From Nitrosomonas sp. (GTDB lineage Bacteria > Pseudomonadota > Gammaproteobacteria > Burkholderiales > Nitrosomonadaceae): a DNA stretch of 58,112 nt. Numbering within the stretch: the stretch's first letter is position 1; every line of letters starts with the position of its first letter. The stretch lies in contig JAJFJJ010000056.1 in the NCBI GenBank assembly GCA_021774195.1, positions 1 to 58,112 on the forward strand. The letters run 5' to 3'. The translations under genes were made by a program, and so were the position numbers. Below, one piece after another: positions 16,383 to 24,954 of the stretch. Under the pieces are notes generated by a model. The model made no database searches. It was not told the origin of the DNA and was given only the letters and a program-made list of their open reading frames with translations.

Positions 16383-17083
16383 TGACAGCAGCAGTTAAAC
16401 AGGATCATTTCTTTCTTGATTTGCATTGTAGTGGGGTTCAATATGACGGCAAACAAATACTTCAACCGTTTCACCTGCAATTCCCAGCAGGTCAGCGTGT
16501 CGCAATTCTTGGCGCCAGTGGTGTTGGGAAAACCACATTACTCAAAGTAATCTTTGACCATCTTAACAACACCGCACAAAAAACAGCATTAATTCCACAG
16601 CAATTGGGCTTAGTTGAAAATCTTAGCGTCTATCATAATGTCTATATCGGACGGCTAGACCGGTTCAGCACGATTTCCAACCTGGTTAACCTTGTTACGC
16701 CTAAAGCCAACGCAAAACAAACCATTCAGTCGATTCTTAACAAACTATCGTTAGGTAATAAATTAAATGTGCCTTGTGGCGAATTGTCCGGCGGACAGCA
16801 GCAACGTGTGGCTATAGCGCGCGCGATCTACCGACAAGCAAATACTTTGATCGCCGATGAACCGGTTGCTAATTTAGACCAAAACCAGGCGGAAATCGCA
16901 TTAACCGCAATGATGGAAAATCATACTAATTGCATTCTGGTCTTACACAATACACAACAAGCGCTAAAACATTGCGAACGGATTATTGGCATTACCAATG
17001 GCCAAATAACCTTGGATTCAGCTAGTAAACAAATTAGTGCGCAAGACTTAACAGACGTCTATTTGACGCGCGATGCTGGATAA
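16382..17083 (+). CDS. PhnC-like ABC transporter ATPase of the selD operon
   Basis: A 233-residue ATPase with Walker A GASGVGKTT (about residue 45), Q-loop in IPQQLGLVENL, signature LSGGQQQR (about residue 139), Walker B TLIADEP and H-loop in LVLHN. It starts on the last base of the binding-protein stop and ends 11 bases inside the permease gene, so the three are translated as one unit. It powers the PhnE-like permease below. The order binding protein, ATPase, permease is that of phosphonate-type importers. Confidence 0.92.
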   Translation: MTAAVKQDHFFLDLHCSGVQYDGKQILQPFHLQFPAGQRVAILGASGVGKTTLLKVIFDHLNNTAQKTALIPQQLGLVENLSVYHNVYIGRLDRFSTISNLVNLVTPKANAKQTIQSILNKLSLGNKLNVPCGELSGGQQQRVAIARAIYRQANTLIADEPVANLDQNQAEIALTAMMENHTNCILVLHNTQQALKHCERIIGITNGQITLDSASKQISAQDLTDVYLTRDAG

Positions 17084-18554
17084 AATTATCCCTGTCAGTA
17101 AAACTGGGCGAGTACTCAGCGGTTTTGGTTTACTCGCCTTGTTATGTTGGATAAGCGGCGACATCACCATCACCACCGCCACCCCGGGTGCCGAATTTCA
17201 ACGGATGCTGGCTGGATTGCTTCATCCGCAATGGCCTTCACTGAATGAACTCATTCATGCGATCTTACAAACAATCAGCTATGCCTTATTGGGCGTAGCG
17301 CTTGCCGCCGTTGGCGGTTTTTTACTATCGCTGTTGTTTCATCTGCGACTTGTACGCGTCGTTTGCGCCAGCTTACGGGCTGTTCACGAGTTATTTTGGG
17401 GTTTATTACTGATCCAGTTATTTGGTTTACAGCCGCTCACTGGATTATTAGCTATTGCCATTCCTTACACAGGAATCCTGGCAAAAATTTACGCCGAAAT
17501 CCGGCAAGAAGCGCAACAACGCCACAAACCTTATTTGCCCGCGCAATGCACCGCGCTAAGCCGCTTTTTCTATACCGATTGGCCTTTTATTAAAACAGAT
17601 TTTGCTCATTACACACTTTATCGATTTGAATGTGGGCTTCGAAGCGGCACCATTCTCGGCTTCATTGGGCTACCGACCTTGGGCTTTCAATTAGAAACCG
17701 CATTCATGCAAGGCCATTACGCCGATGTCACTGGATTATTGCTGGTTTTTTATGGCTTGATCGCAACAATCCATTGGTGGGGCCAATTCAAATTCTGGTC
17801 GCTTTATTTAACCGCCGCGCTGTACTATTTGTGGCCGGGCATGTCATTTAATGTCAATGATATCGGCTGGCTGCTCGAACAGATAACCCCCGCACCCTGG
17901 CGCGAGATAAACAGCAGTTTTAGCACCTGGTTTTACCCGATTGTTTCACAACAACTGCTACCGGGACTTTGGAATACCTTGGTGACCGGGCAAATTGCTT
18001 TGGTGCTATCGGCCCTGCTCGGGCTCGTGCTCTACCCACTGCTATCTAACCACTTCGGTAACCCCATAACCCGTTGGACGGGACACTTATCCTTAGTCAT
18101 CCTGCGCTCAACCCCTGAATTAATACTTGGTTTTGCGCTGTTATTATTGTGGGGACCATCATTGCTACCCGCGATTGTTGCCTTGGCCATTCACAATGGT
18201 GCCATTATCGGGCACTTAACAGGCCGTCACAGCAATAACATTCAGCTTCGCCCAGACAGTGCTCAGGGGGTCAACCGCTACAGCTATGAAATCACCCCCC
18301 GCATCATGAATCAATTCCTGGTTTTCACATTTTATCGCTGGGAAGTGATCATGCGTGAAAGTGCATTGTTGGGTATTTTAGGTTTGCATACACTGGGATT
18401 CTTTATTGACAGCGCATTCGAGAGTTTTCGTTTGGATGTGGCACTAATCCTTATTATTGCCAGCGCATTGTTGAATATTGGTGTGGATAGTGCGGGTAGG
18501 ATAGTCAGGCAATATCTGCATTTACCGACGCATCGGGTTATTGAGAGGAGCTAG
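17073..18554 (+). CDS. PhnE-like permease with two fused transmembrane modules
   Basis: A 493-residue inner-membrane protein containing two copies of the binding-protein-dependent permease module (about residues 60-260 and 290-490). Each carries a cytoplasmic EAA-like loop region ending in a Gly-rich stretch: RFECGLRSGTILGFIGLPTLG in the first, and YRWEVIMRESALLGILGLHTLG in the second. The parallel R-x-G/R-E-S and LG-x-x-x-LG patterns show internal duplication. Fusing two modules gives a one-chain pore, as in some phosphonate permeases. It overlaps the ATPase gene by 11 bases and ends the selD operon. Confidence 0.9.
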   Translation: MLDKIIPVSKTGRVLSGFGLLALLCWISGDITITTATPGAEFQRMLAGLLHPQWPSLNELIHAILQTISYALLGVALAAVGGFLLSLLFHLRLVRVVCASLRAVHELFWGLLLIQLFGLQPLTGLLAIAIPYTGILAKIYAEIRQEAQQRHKPYLPAQCTALSRFFYTDWPFIKTDFAHYTLYRFECGLRSGTILGFIGLPTLGFQLETAFMQGHYADVTGLLLVFYGLIATIHWWGQFKFWSLYLTAALYYLWPGMSFNVNDIGWLLEQITPAPWREINSSFSTWFYPIVSQQLLPGLWNTLVTGQIALVLSALLGLVLYPLLSNHFGNPITRWTGHLSLVILRSTPELILGFALLLLWGPSLLPAIVALAIHNGAIIGHLTGRHSNNIQLRPDSAQGVNRYSYEITPRIMNQFLVFTFYRWEVIMRESALLGILGLHTLGFFIDSAFESFRLDVALILIIASALLNIGVDSAGRIVRQYLHLPTHRVIERS

Positions 18555-18660
18555 CAAAAAAGTGGTAAAGCATACTCAGATTGGCAACGTATTATTAGTC
18601 AATAATGTTCAAACTGGTGGGAGTGATAGCCTTGTGCTATTCGCTATTGCACCGTTGTGT

Positions 18661-18695
18661 GTTGGTGCAATGCGCTTCGCTTATTGACACCCTAC
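18661..18695 (+). repeat. 35-bp dispersed repeat, copy A
   Basis: A 35-bp unit beginning GTTGGTGCAATGCGCTTCGC and ending GACACCCTAC. It is identical to 22065-22099 and shares a 21-bp core with 22921-22941. It lies between two convergent genes. Confidence 0.85.
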
Positions 18696-18729
18696 TTCGC
18701 AGCAGTGTAAGAAAAGTAATTGCCAGAAT

Positions 18730-20811
18730 TTAACTCATGAGTTCAGTGTTAATAACAAGTTGTTCAAGTTCTTTTGGCGGCATCGGGCGACCAAAAAGAT
18801 ATCCTTGATAATTAAAGCAACCTGCTTTGGTTAGAAATTCTTTCTGTGGTGTAGTTTCAACCCCTTCTGCAATGACCTCTAAGCCGAGATTTTGGGCTAA
18901 TGAAATAATGGTTTTGACAATAGCGGCATCGTTTTTGTGGCTGAGTACATCTTGTATGAAAGCCCGGTCGATCTTCAACCAGTCAAGCGGCAGGCGTTTC
19001 AGATATGATAATGAAGAAAACCCTGTCCCAAAATCATCAAGAGAAAACCCAATGCCTGCTGCTTTAAGTGTCGTCATCTTTTTGATCGTGTCTTCTTTAT
19101 TTGATATCAGCAGACTTTCAGTTAATTCCATCTTAAGTTGAAGTGGGTTGGCACCCGTTTTTTTAATGATGGCTAGCACTTGGTCTACAAAATCAGGCTG
19201 GTTAAATTGTTTAACACTGACATTCACTGAGATTGTTAAATCGGCCATTTCTGATTTGGAAGCCCATGTTACCTGTTGAATACAGGCGGTTTCAAATATC
19301 CAATAGCCCAAAGTTACGATTAATTCGGATTCTTCAGCAAGCGGTATAAATTCAGCAGGCAATACCAAGCCATATTCGGGATGTTGCCAGCGCACCAAAA
19401 TTTCAGCACCTTTACGGTGGTTTTCATGGTCAACCTGAATTTGGTAGTAAAGCATGAACTGCTTCTCTTCAATCGCTTTACGGATATCTTTCTCAAGTAA
19501 AGCGCGTTTTTGTATGGCACTTTCCATTTTCGCATCAAAGAAACATAATTTACTTTGTCCTGTTTTCTTTGCCTTATACATCGCAAAATCAGATTGTTTT
19601 AACAATTCACTAAATGAATTAAGCCTTCCCTTAAACAGCGTTGATCCAATGCTTGGCGTAATGTTATATGCGATGTCATCGAATTGATATGATTCATTGA
19701 GTGCCGCCAGGATCTTTGTGCCTACGGCCTCGGTTTTAATGGCCGCGTTTTCCCTATTCAGACCCAAATTCTTGAGCAAAACCACAAATTCATCGCCGCC
19801 TATCCGTGCCACCGTATCTTCCGAGCGGATACATGTACTCAGACGAATAGCCACTTCTTTAAGTAGCATGTCACCCATATCATGACCAAACGTATCATTA
19901 ACTATTTTAAACTTATCAAGATCAATGAATAGTAGCGCACAAAACATTTCACTACGAGTACTAGCCAACATGGCTTGGTCTAAACGGTCTTGTAGAAGTC
20001 TCCTGTTGGGCAATTCTGTGAGTTCGTCAAAGAGAGCCAGTGTCATAATTTTTTCTTCTGTTTGTATTTGATCAAGTTCGTGCGCCTTGGCTTGCTTGAA
20101 AAAATAAAACAGAGATACTAAACCGGTGACCCAAAAAAATGCGTAACTAACATATAAAAAAAACAGTGATTCTTTTTGTGCTTCTATATAGGGCATCATT
20201 GAAACCGCAACACCGATACCACCGCTAAAATCCCCTGTCTTATAGTTCTGAGACAAATGACATTGTAAACAGTTGTCTTCAAAAAAAACGGGCTTCATTA
20301 AACGAAAATGAGAAACATCATTTACATTAACTACTTCTTCAACTTTATTAGCACCCTTCTCAAGTAAATCCAGCGCTTTTAATTCCCACTGGTCAGGCAT
20401 GTTTATAGGGTTGATCAGTTTCTCAGGGAAAGCGGTGATTCTCCCTATGGCGACAAAGTAATCATTCGAATCATGTGTAATCTGAGAAAGCATATACGCT
20501 GGGTTCATCAAAGTAAGTTCTCTACCCGATGGTGTTGTGATGTCACGTTCAGGAAGATGAGAAAGATATGAGTTTGGCAAGGTGCGTTCATCAGTAGGCA
20601 CATACACCCCGCCATGCGAAGAACCCCAGCGTCTGAATGCTGTATCTCTATTAAAATGGGCATGTGCTACATTTGAAGCTAATTCGACTGCTTGTCTACG
20701 TTCACTATTATAGTTCCATGATAATGAACTGATAATAATAACGGTCCAAATACAGATAGCTGTTATGAACCAAAAAGAGTAATCTATTGGTTTTGTTTTT
20801 AAGAAACTCAT
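18730..20811 (-). CDS. Tll0287-like heme-sensor GGDEF/EAL protein
   Basis: A 693-residue membrane protein. A helix at about 11-32 is followed by a periplasmic DUF3365/Tll0287-like domain with RWGSSHGGVYVPTDERT and a c-type heme site CLQCH at 181-185, a second helix near 216-238, then GGDEF (RIGGDEF, 336-342, intact) and EAL domains. The EAL motif is altered to EIL (AEILVRW) although the catalytic Glu, LDDFGTGFSS and EGVET remain. It probably couples a heme-detected redox or gas signal to c-di-GMP turnover; which activity dominates cannot be told. The start MSFLK is preferred over ATGs up to 41 codons upstream, which would add a poorly conserved extension. A truncated paralogue of its sensor lies at 28780. 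Confidence 0.92.
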   Translation of the reverse strand: MSFLKTKPIDYSFWFITAICIWTVIIISSLSWNYNSERRQAVELASNVAHAHFNRDTAFRRWGSSHGGVYVPTDERTLPNSYLSHLPERDITTPSGRELTLMNPAYMLSQITHDSNDYFVAIGRITAFPEKLINPINMPDQWELKALDLLEKGANKVEEVVNVNDVSHFRLMKPVFFEDNCLQCHLSQNYKTGDFSGGIGVAVSMMPYIEAQKESLFFLYVSYAFFWVTGLVSLFYFFKQAKAHELDQIQTEEKIMTLALFDELTELPNRRLLQDRLDQAMLASTRSEMFCALLFIDLDKFKIVNDTFGHDMGDMLLKEVAIRLSTCIRSEDTVARIGGDEFVVLLKNLGLNRENAAIKTEAVGTKILAALNESYQFDDIAYNITPSIGSTLFKGRLNSFSELLKQSDFAMYKAKKTGQSKLCFFDAKMESAIQKRALLEKDIRKAIEEKQFMLYYQIQVDHENHRKGAEILVRWQHPEYGLVLPAEFIPLAEESELIVTLGYWIFETACIQQVTWASKSEMADLTISVNVSVKQFNQPDFVDQVLAIIKKTGANPLQLKMELTESLLISNKEDTIKKMTTLKAAGIGFSLDDFGTGFSSLSYLKRLPLDWLKIDRAFIQDVLSHKNDAAIVKTIISLAQNLGLEVIAEGVETTPQKEFLTKAGCFNYQGYLFGRPMPPKELEQLVINTELMS

Positions 20812-21223
20812 TGCAGATAACTCACTATATCGATTTAAGCTATGATATGGAATACGTCGTAGAGCTAACGATTTCAGCGAGATCGTCAGGTTTATATATT
20901 TTCTGCCCAATGGAATGTCCTTACATGGTTGCATGGTTTCACGCCATTCTCCAGATGAAAGGTTTCTGATCTACAAGTCGGATTATGTATTGTGACCGAA
21001 TATTCACTCGGTTGAGAGCAGTTTCAATGTGACACCAAAAGTTAGTCTGCAAGGTAAATAATGAAAGGCTATCGATCATTCGTTTAGTTGTATGTGATAA
21101 ATCTCACGCTATAAACTCTAGTATTCCTTCAAGTTGAACCTAGAAAAATAGTTAACCGCTGAAATAATAACTGACTTATTGTAATTATTAAATATTCTGT
21201 AATAAAATAATAAAAGAAATAAT
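20812..21223. other. Intergenic region upstream of the sensor gene and the transposase element
   Basis: About 410 bp, AT-rich, with no credible gene. It must contain the promoter of the divergent sensor gene. At 21137-21165 it holds one copy of a short motif (AACCTAGAAA, then GTTAACCGCT) that recurs in degenerate form at 22863 and 29387. Confidence 0.5.
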
Positions 21224-22008
21224 AAAAGGGGTCAGAGCCCTTTGTTTTATGCGCTGACTATGTTATGGTCGGTATTTTAAAATTAGTCCGAGTTAAACAT
21301 GCCGAGGAAGCCGAGTTTTTATATGCCGGGAGTACCTGTTCATATTGTCCAGCGGGGTAATAACAAAAATGCAATTTTCTTTGATGAAATTGATTATGCG
21401 GCATATCTTGAATGGCTTAAGGAAGCATTGAAACGGTATGACTGCCAGCTTTATGCTTATGTATCGATGACCAATCATGTCCATTTATTGGTTACGCCGA
21501 ATACAAAAGAATCAATTAGCCGGATGATGCAATATGTTGGGCGAAGATATGTGCCTTATATCAATCACCAATATAATCGCACAGGTACTTTATGGGAAGG
21601 GCGGTATAAAAGTAGCCTGGTACAAGAAGAGCCCTATTTACTGGCATGTATGCGATACATTGAACTCAATCCGGTGAGGGCTAAAATGGTAAAGACAGCT
21701 TCTGATTATCAATGGTCAAGTTACCACTTTAATGCGCTGGGTCAAGAAGATGAATTGATGACCGAGCATCCGTTATATTTATCTTTAGGGCAAAATGAAT
21801 TATCACGCAAAAAAGCATACAGGAGCCTATTTTCTAAACATATGGCAGATGATCAGACTGAAGAAATACGAGCAGCATGGCAAACAGGAGCCCCGCTCGC
21901 TACTGATCATTTTAAGGCTCAAATTGAAAAAACTTTGAATACAAAAATTGGCTATGCAACGCGGGGTCGACCTAAAAAAGTAACGCATAAAGGGCACTGA
22001 CCCCTTTT
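21224..22008 (+). mobile_element. REP-associated transposase element with 17-bp inverted ends
   Basis: The left end AAAAGGGGTCAGAGCCC (21224-21240) and the reverse complement of the right end GGGCACTGACCCCTTTT (21992-22008) match at 16 of 17 bases. They enclose a single Y1/HUH transposase gene whose stop codon lies in the right end. This bounds a 785-bp unit. No target duplication is obvious, as expected for single-strand transposition. Confidence 0.8.
21299..22000 (+). CDS. REP-associated tyrosine transposase (Y1/HUH, IS200-like)
   Basis: A 233-residue protein with the family N-terminus MPRKPSFYMPGVPVHIVQRG, the metal-binding HUH motif at His60-Val-His62 (TNHVHLLVTP), and a helix SRMMQYVGRRYVPYIN holding the candidate nucleophile Tyr, followed by YNRTGTLWEGRYKSS and YIELNPVRA. 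Enzymes of this group cut and join single-stranded DNA at palindromic REP sequences. The tail is basic (RGRPKKVTHK). The gene lies inside matching 17-bp ends and appears intact. It may mobilise short palindromic repeats in the genome, though none of the repeats in this window is proven to be its substrate. Confidence 0.92.
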   Translation: MPRKPSFYMPGVPVHIVQRGNNKNAIFFDEIDYAAYLEWLKEALKRYDCQLYAYVSMTNHVHLLVTPNTKESISRMMQYVGRRYVPYINHQYNRTGTLWEGRYKSSLVQEEPYLLACMRYIELNPVRAKMVKTASDYQWSSYHFNALGQEDELMTEHPLYLSLGQNELSRKKAYRSLFSKHMADDQTEEIRAAWQTGAPLATDHFKAQIEKTLNTKIGYATRGRPKKVTHKGH

Positions 22009-22064
22009 AAGTTCGATGCTCAAACAGCCCGGTAGGGCGCAATCATTATTGTGCTGAATGGTAT

Positions 22065-22099
22065 GTTGGTGCAATGCGCTTCGCTTATTGACACCCTAC
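22065..22099 (+). repeat. 35-bp dispersed repeat, copy B, forming the 3' end of vapC
   Basis: Identical to 18661-18695. It starts 57 bp after the transposase element and overlaps the minus-strand vapC gene, supplying its last four residues (VGCQ) and its stop codon. Confidence 0.85.
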
Positions 22100-22498
22100 G
22101 TAGCATTGGATATCGGTCTGCGAGAAGTCGTTCCCTTTGAAAAGTAGCGGCTCATTTTTTGACTTTGCGGCAGCGTAAGAAAAACAATCGCCAAAATTTA
22201 GACCGGCAATATGCCGACCTTTGCCGTATTTCTTGAATGCTTGTCGTGCGATTTTTGCTTGTTCAATGTCGATGGGAATCAAACTTATCTGGGCTTTGGC
22301 AAGAAATAGATCGAAGTCTCTTGTGCCGTCGTAGCCATAACGGGATTCTAAAACGATAGAAGTCTCCACAAACCCAGCAGTTGATAAGCCTCTGTTTGAT
22401 GTTTTTGTGATGCATCTGATAAAGGCTTTTCTTTCCGGTTCATCACATAGAATGGCGATGATTGCAGAGGGATCAATAATCACGATGTGGTAGACCAT
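22085..22498 (-). CDS. vapC: VapC-family PIN-domain ribonuclease toxin
   Basis: A 137-residue PIN protein starting MVYHIVIIDPSAIIAIL, with the first catalytic Asp in IIDPS. Further acidic residues are Glu in FVETSIVLESR, Asp in LNFGDCFSYA and Asp in FKGNDFSQTD, the usual PIN quartet. VapC toxins cut specific RNAs such as initiator tRNA or rRNA unless held by VapB. The start lies within the last codons of vapB (26-bp overlap). The C-terminus after FSQTDI is short and comes from a dispersed repeat, so the native end may have been lost, but the catalytic set is complete. Confidence 0.9.
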   Translation of the reverse strand: MVYHIVIIDPSAIIAILCDEPERKAFIRCITKTSNRGLSTAGFVETSIVLESRYGYDGTRDFDLFLAKAQISLIPIDIEQAKIARQAFKKYGKGRHIAGLNFGDCFSYAAAKSKNEPLLFKGNDFSQTDIQCYVGCQ

Positions 22499-22733
22499 TT
22501 TTATCGTAAAGTATTTCTTCCGCGCTACGGTTGTCCAGTACAGGCAGTTTGGCACAATGTTCAGCAATTTCATTTAATTCTTCGGTCAGATTTTGGGTGT
22601 CTTGTTGTTGTTTCAGCCTTTGTAGTCGAGCAGCAAGTGCTTTTTTGACGACTTCGGTCTTAGTTTCCCCCGTTAACCGAGCTAATTCGTTGGCAAGGTA
22701 TTCTGCCTCTCTGTTACGTATATTTAAAGCCAT
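22473..22733 (-). CDS. vapB: VapB-family antitoxin (Rv0623-like)
   Basis: An 86-residue protein starting MALNIRNREAEYLANELARLTGETKTEVVKKAL, the N-terminal DNA-binding ribbon-helix of the Rv0623/PSK transcription-factor-like VapB group. The C-terminal part (VLDNRSAEEILYDKNGLP) matches the segment that wraps the toxin's active site. It precedes and overlaps vapC, the standard order. It is expected to repress its own promoter with VapC bound. Confidence 0.9.
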   Translation of the reverse strand: MALNIRNREAEYLANELARLTGETKTEVVKKALAARLQRLKQQQDTQNLTEELNEIAEHCAKLPVLDNRSAEEILYDKNGLPHRDY

Positions 22734-22920
22734 AATGTCTATGTGTAGAAAATGTTATGCACTGCTACACATTAATGCAGATGTTCAAGATGGTCAATAT
22801 TTATTATCCAAAGCCGGACAAGCCGGAATCAAAAAGGTTAAGATCTGCGTAGTTGACCTTTCAACCTAGAAAAATCAGCCCACGTAGCCCGCAATTACTA
22901 TTGCGCCAAATGGCAACATC

Positions 22921-22941
22921 GGTGCAATGCGCTTCGCTTAT
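22921..22941 (+). repeat. Partial copy C of the 35-bp dispersed repeat
   Basis: Twenty-one bases identical to the core of copies A and B. The 50 bp upstream also resemble the DNA before copy B, so this is a diverged, longer family member. It lies just before the 3' end of the AhpD-like gene. Confidence 0.7.
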
Positions 22942-22961
22942 CGGTAAAGTGTCAAATCAGT

Positions 22962-23534
22962 TTACTGCCCGTGATGTTTACCACCCGGTTGATTGGGAAG
23001 CTGACAGAACCCTTGTGAAGGCACATCTAACGCACTGTTGAATTTACTGGACATATTCTGAAAAGCGATCAACCCGGTTAATTCCACAATAGCATCCTCG
23101 TCAAAAAACGCTTTTAATCGTTCAATCATTTGATCAGTCACCTGTCGGTCTGAATAAGTCACCGCTTCCGTGTACTCAAGCACGGCTTTTTCCATCTCAC
23201 TGAAAAGTTCACTTTCTTTCCACTGAGCAAGCTGCTCTACTTTGTCCATTGAGCCAGACCGTTTTGCCAGCGTGGCGGAATTGATATCAACGCAAAATTG
23301 GCACCAATTGATTTGCGATACTCTTACGGTAACTAATGACCGTAATACCGGGCTCAATGGAGAACTTTTTCTGTCCAGTACACCATAAAGCGCGGCAACC
23401 GCTGCGAATAACTTGGGAACTCTTGCCCAGAGTAGACCAGGTTGAAGCACCTCGCCATATTTTCTTTTTTGATTCCAGAAGAAAGGCCGTAGAATCCAAG
23501 GATAATCGGTTTGTTTTTTTACTGAAATTCTCAT
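22962..23534 (-). CDS. Carboxymuconolactone decarboxylase/AhpD-like protein
   Basis: A 190-residue all-helical protein of the AhpD-like fold. The central segment VRSQ-type helix reads RVSQINWCQFCVDINSATL, with a CxxC (CQFC) in the position of the AhpD redox pair; the His found in classical AhpD (CxxCxxxH) is replaced by Asn, which is common in this subgroup. A second conserved segment is EYTEAVTYSDRQVTDQM. Members act as peroxidase partners or as decarboxylases; here a thiol-peroxidase role is possible. The gene is isolated on the minus strand, and a diverged dispersed repeat lies near its 3' end. Confidence 0.85.
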   Translation of the reverse strand: MRISVKKQTDYPWILRPFFWNQKRKYGEVLQPGLLWARVPKLFAAVAALYGVLDRKSSPLSPVLRSLVTVRVSQINWCQFCVDINSATLAKRSGSMDKVEQLAQWKESELFSEMEKAVLEYTEAVTYSDRQVTDQMIERLKAFFDEDAIVELTGLIAFQNMSSKFNSALDVPSQGFCQLPNQPGGKHHGQ

Positions 23535-23712
23535 AATCTAAAAATCCGCAGTTGAGTGGTATTCAAAGTGGGTCGCAGTTTAATTCTGATTAAACGCAAG
23601 TAAAATCCACTAAGCATTATAGCGTTGTTCTTTCAAAAGATTGATCTCGTCATCGCAGCATTGCAGTTGGGATGAAAACTGTGATTTAGCAGTGTTTATT
23701 AGCTTGAAACGT

Positions 23713-24954
23713 TTACCACCCCTCCTGATAAATAGTCAAAAGAGAGGTGGCATTGTCGACAAAGGTGGTAATGCTGTGGCGATTGAATCGCAGTTCGTCT
23801 AATTTGGCTAAACGCAGAGGCAATATTTCTTTTAGGTCAAAATCAAATTGGATCAATGGAGAAATGTGGTTGGCGTTGATGTAGAAATCCCCGGTTTCGT
23901 CGGTGTTGGATACTGGGTCGTGGATGTCTGAGATGACATGGATAATTTGTTGCAGTGTTTCGTCATCAAGAGAGATATCTTGATCTTTGATGAAATCTTT
24001 TGGCACCGGGGCGGAGTTGAAGGCAAAAGTTTCCAGTGTAAATTTTGCACCGACACCTTGTGCCAAGCTGCCGCCCAGTGAATGCCCGGTGACATAGATT
24101 GTCTGCCCTTGATAACGATCCACGATGTCTTGTGCAAATTCGACGGCATCATCAAATTGCGGTCCACTCTGGCCGAATGTTAATAAGCTGTCTGCTGCAA
24201 CATCAAGTAGATATTCTTTCGTTTCGTTCAATGAACAGGGGAAGTTGCAACTTTCTGTGCCTCTAAAGGCGAGCACCAGTTCGCCGGTGTCTAAGTCCTG
24301 ATAAAGTCCCGCTTGCATGCCGGAACCTCTGTCTTTTTCTTCAATAAGGACCCAATTGTCGACGATTAAGGTGTCAAATTCATAAACGGCGTCAGCCAAC
24401 TTTGCATAAGGAGTAGCGCGGGCAAGTAGGTCGACTGCGCGGCGTTCATCTGGGTCCAGCATGCCATAGGGTGTCCAGGTTTCATTCGGAATGTAATCTG
24501 GGTTGATATAGACTGCAGCAGAAGACAGTTCTAACAATGAGTCGTCAAGCGTAAAATCGACTGCGTAGCGTTCAGTACCATAGATTCCGGGAATATCAAT
24601 TTTGGGAATGGTCAGGGTACTATTGATCGGGATAAATGACGGGCTATTGATCGTGACGAGGTTGGATTGATCCGCTTCAACACTTAACAACTGAAATTGA
24701 TTCAATTGATCAACTCCCAGCCATTGCAACGCGGCTTTGAATACAAACACCTCGTTATTATCGGCAACCTTTGCTTGTTGAATACAAACGATGCCTGTAT
24801 CACTCAAGAAGGTGGCCGGTTCGGTTAATTCTAAACATTCTTCAGGTAGTGCTTGTGCTGGCAGAGTATAAACTGACAAGCCAAGCAGCAGTAAGAGCGT
24901 GTTAAATGTTTTTTTAATGGTCATCATTTTGTATTCGTTGTTAAAAGTCATCAT
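23713..24954 (-). CDS. Secreted class 3 lipase-like alpha/beta hydrolase
   Basis: A 413-residue protein with a signal peptide (hydrophobic stretch NTLLLLLGLSVYTLPAQA). The catalytic domain is in the C-terminal half: LVLAFRGTES (oxyanion region), YVTGHSLGGSLAQG with the nucleophile Ser, ISDIHDPVSN with the candidate Asp, and RFNRHSITTF with the candidate His. This is the class 3 lipase pattern. The N-terminal 190 residues form an all-beta region I cannot assign. The start at 24954 overlaps the upstream gene's stop (ATGA) and has AAAGGA before it, so the two genes are translationally coupled; a later ATG nine codons in has no ribosome site. Confidence 0.88.
   Translation of the reverse strand: MMTFNNEYKMMTIKKTFNTLLLLLGLSVYTLPAQALPEECLELTEPATFLSDTGIVCIQQAKVADNNEVFVFKAALQWLGVDQLNQFQLLSVEADQSNLVTINSPSFIPINSTLTIPKIDIPGIYGTERYAVDFTLDDSLLELSSAAVYINPDYIPNETWTPYGMLDPDERRAVDLLARATPYAKLADAVYEFDTLIVDNWVLIEEKDRGSGMQAGLYQDLDTGELVLAFRGTESCNFPCSLNETKEYLLDVAADSLLTFGQSGPQFDDAVEFAQDIVDRYQGQTIYVTGHSLGGSLAQGVGAKFTLETFAFNSAPVPKDFIKDQDISLDDETLQQIIHVISDIHDPVSNTDETGDFYINANHISPLIQFDFDLKEILPLRLAKLDELRFNRHSITTFVDNATSLLTIYQEGW

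Noticed and set aside
15528..18554. Phosphonate or phosphite uptake operon
   Set aside because: The proteins resemble PhnC, PhnD and PhnE, but no C-P lyase or phosphite dehydrogenase genes are present and the genes are joined to selD, which favours a selenium oxyanion.
18555..23712. A genomic island or integrated plasmid
   Set aside because: There is a transposase element, vapBC and repeats, but no integrase, no attachment repeats and no tRNA at the borders; the content looks like piecemeal accretion.
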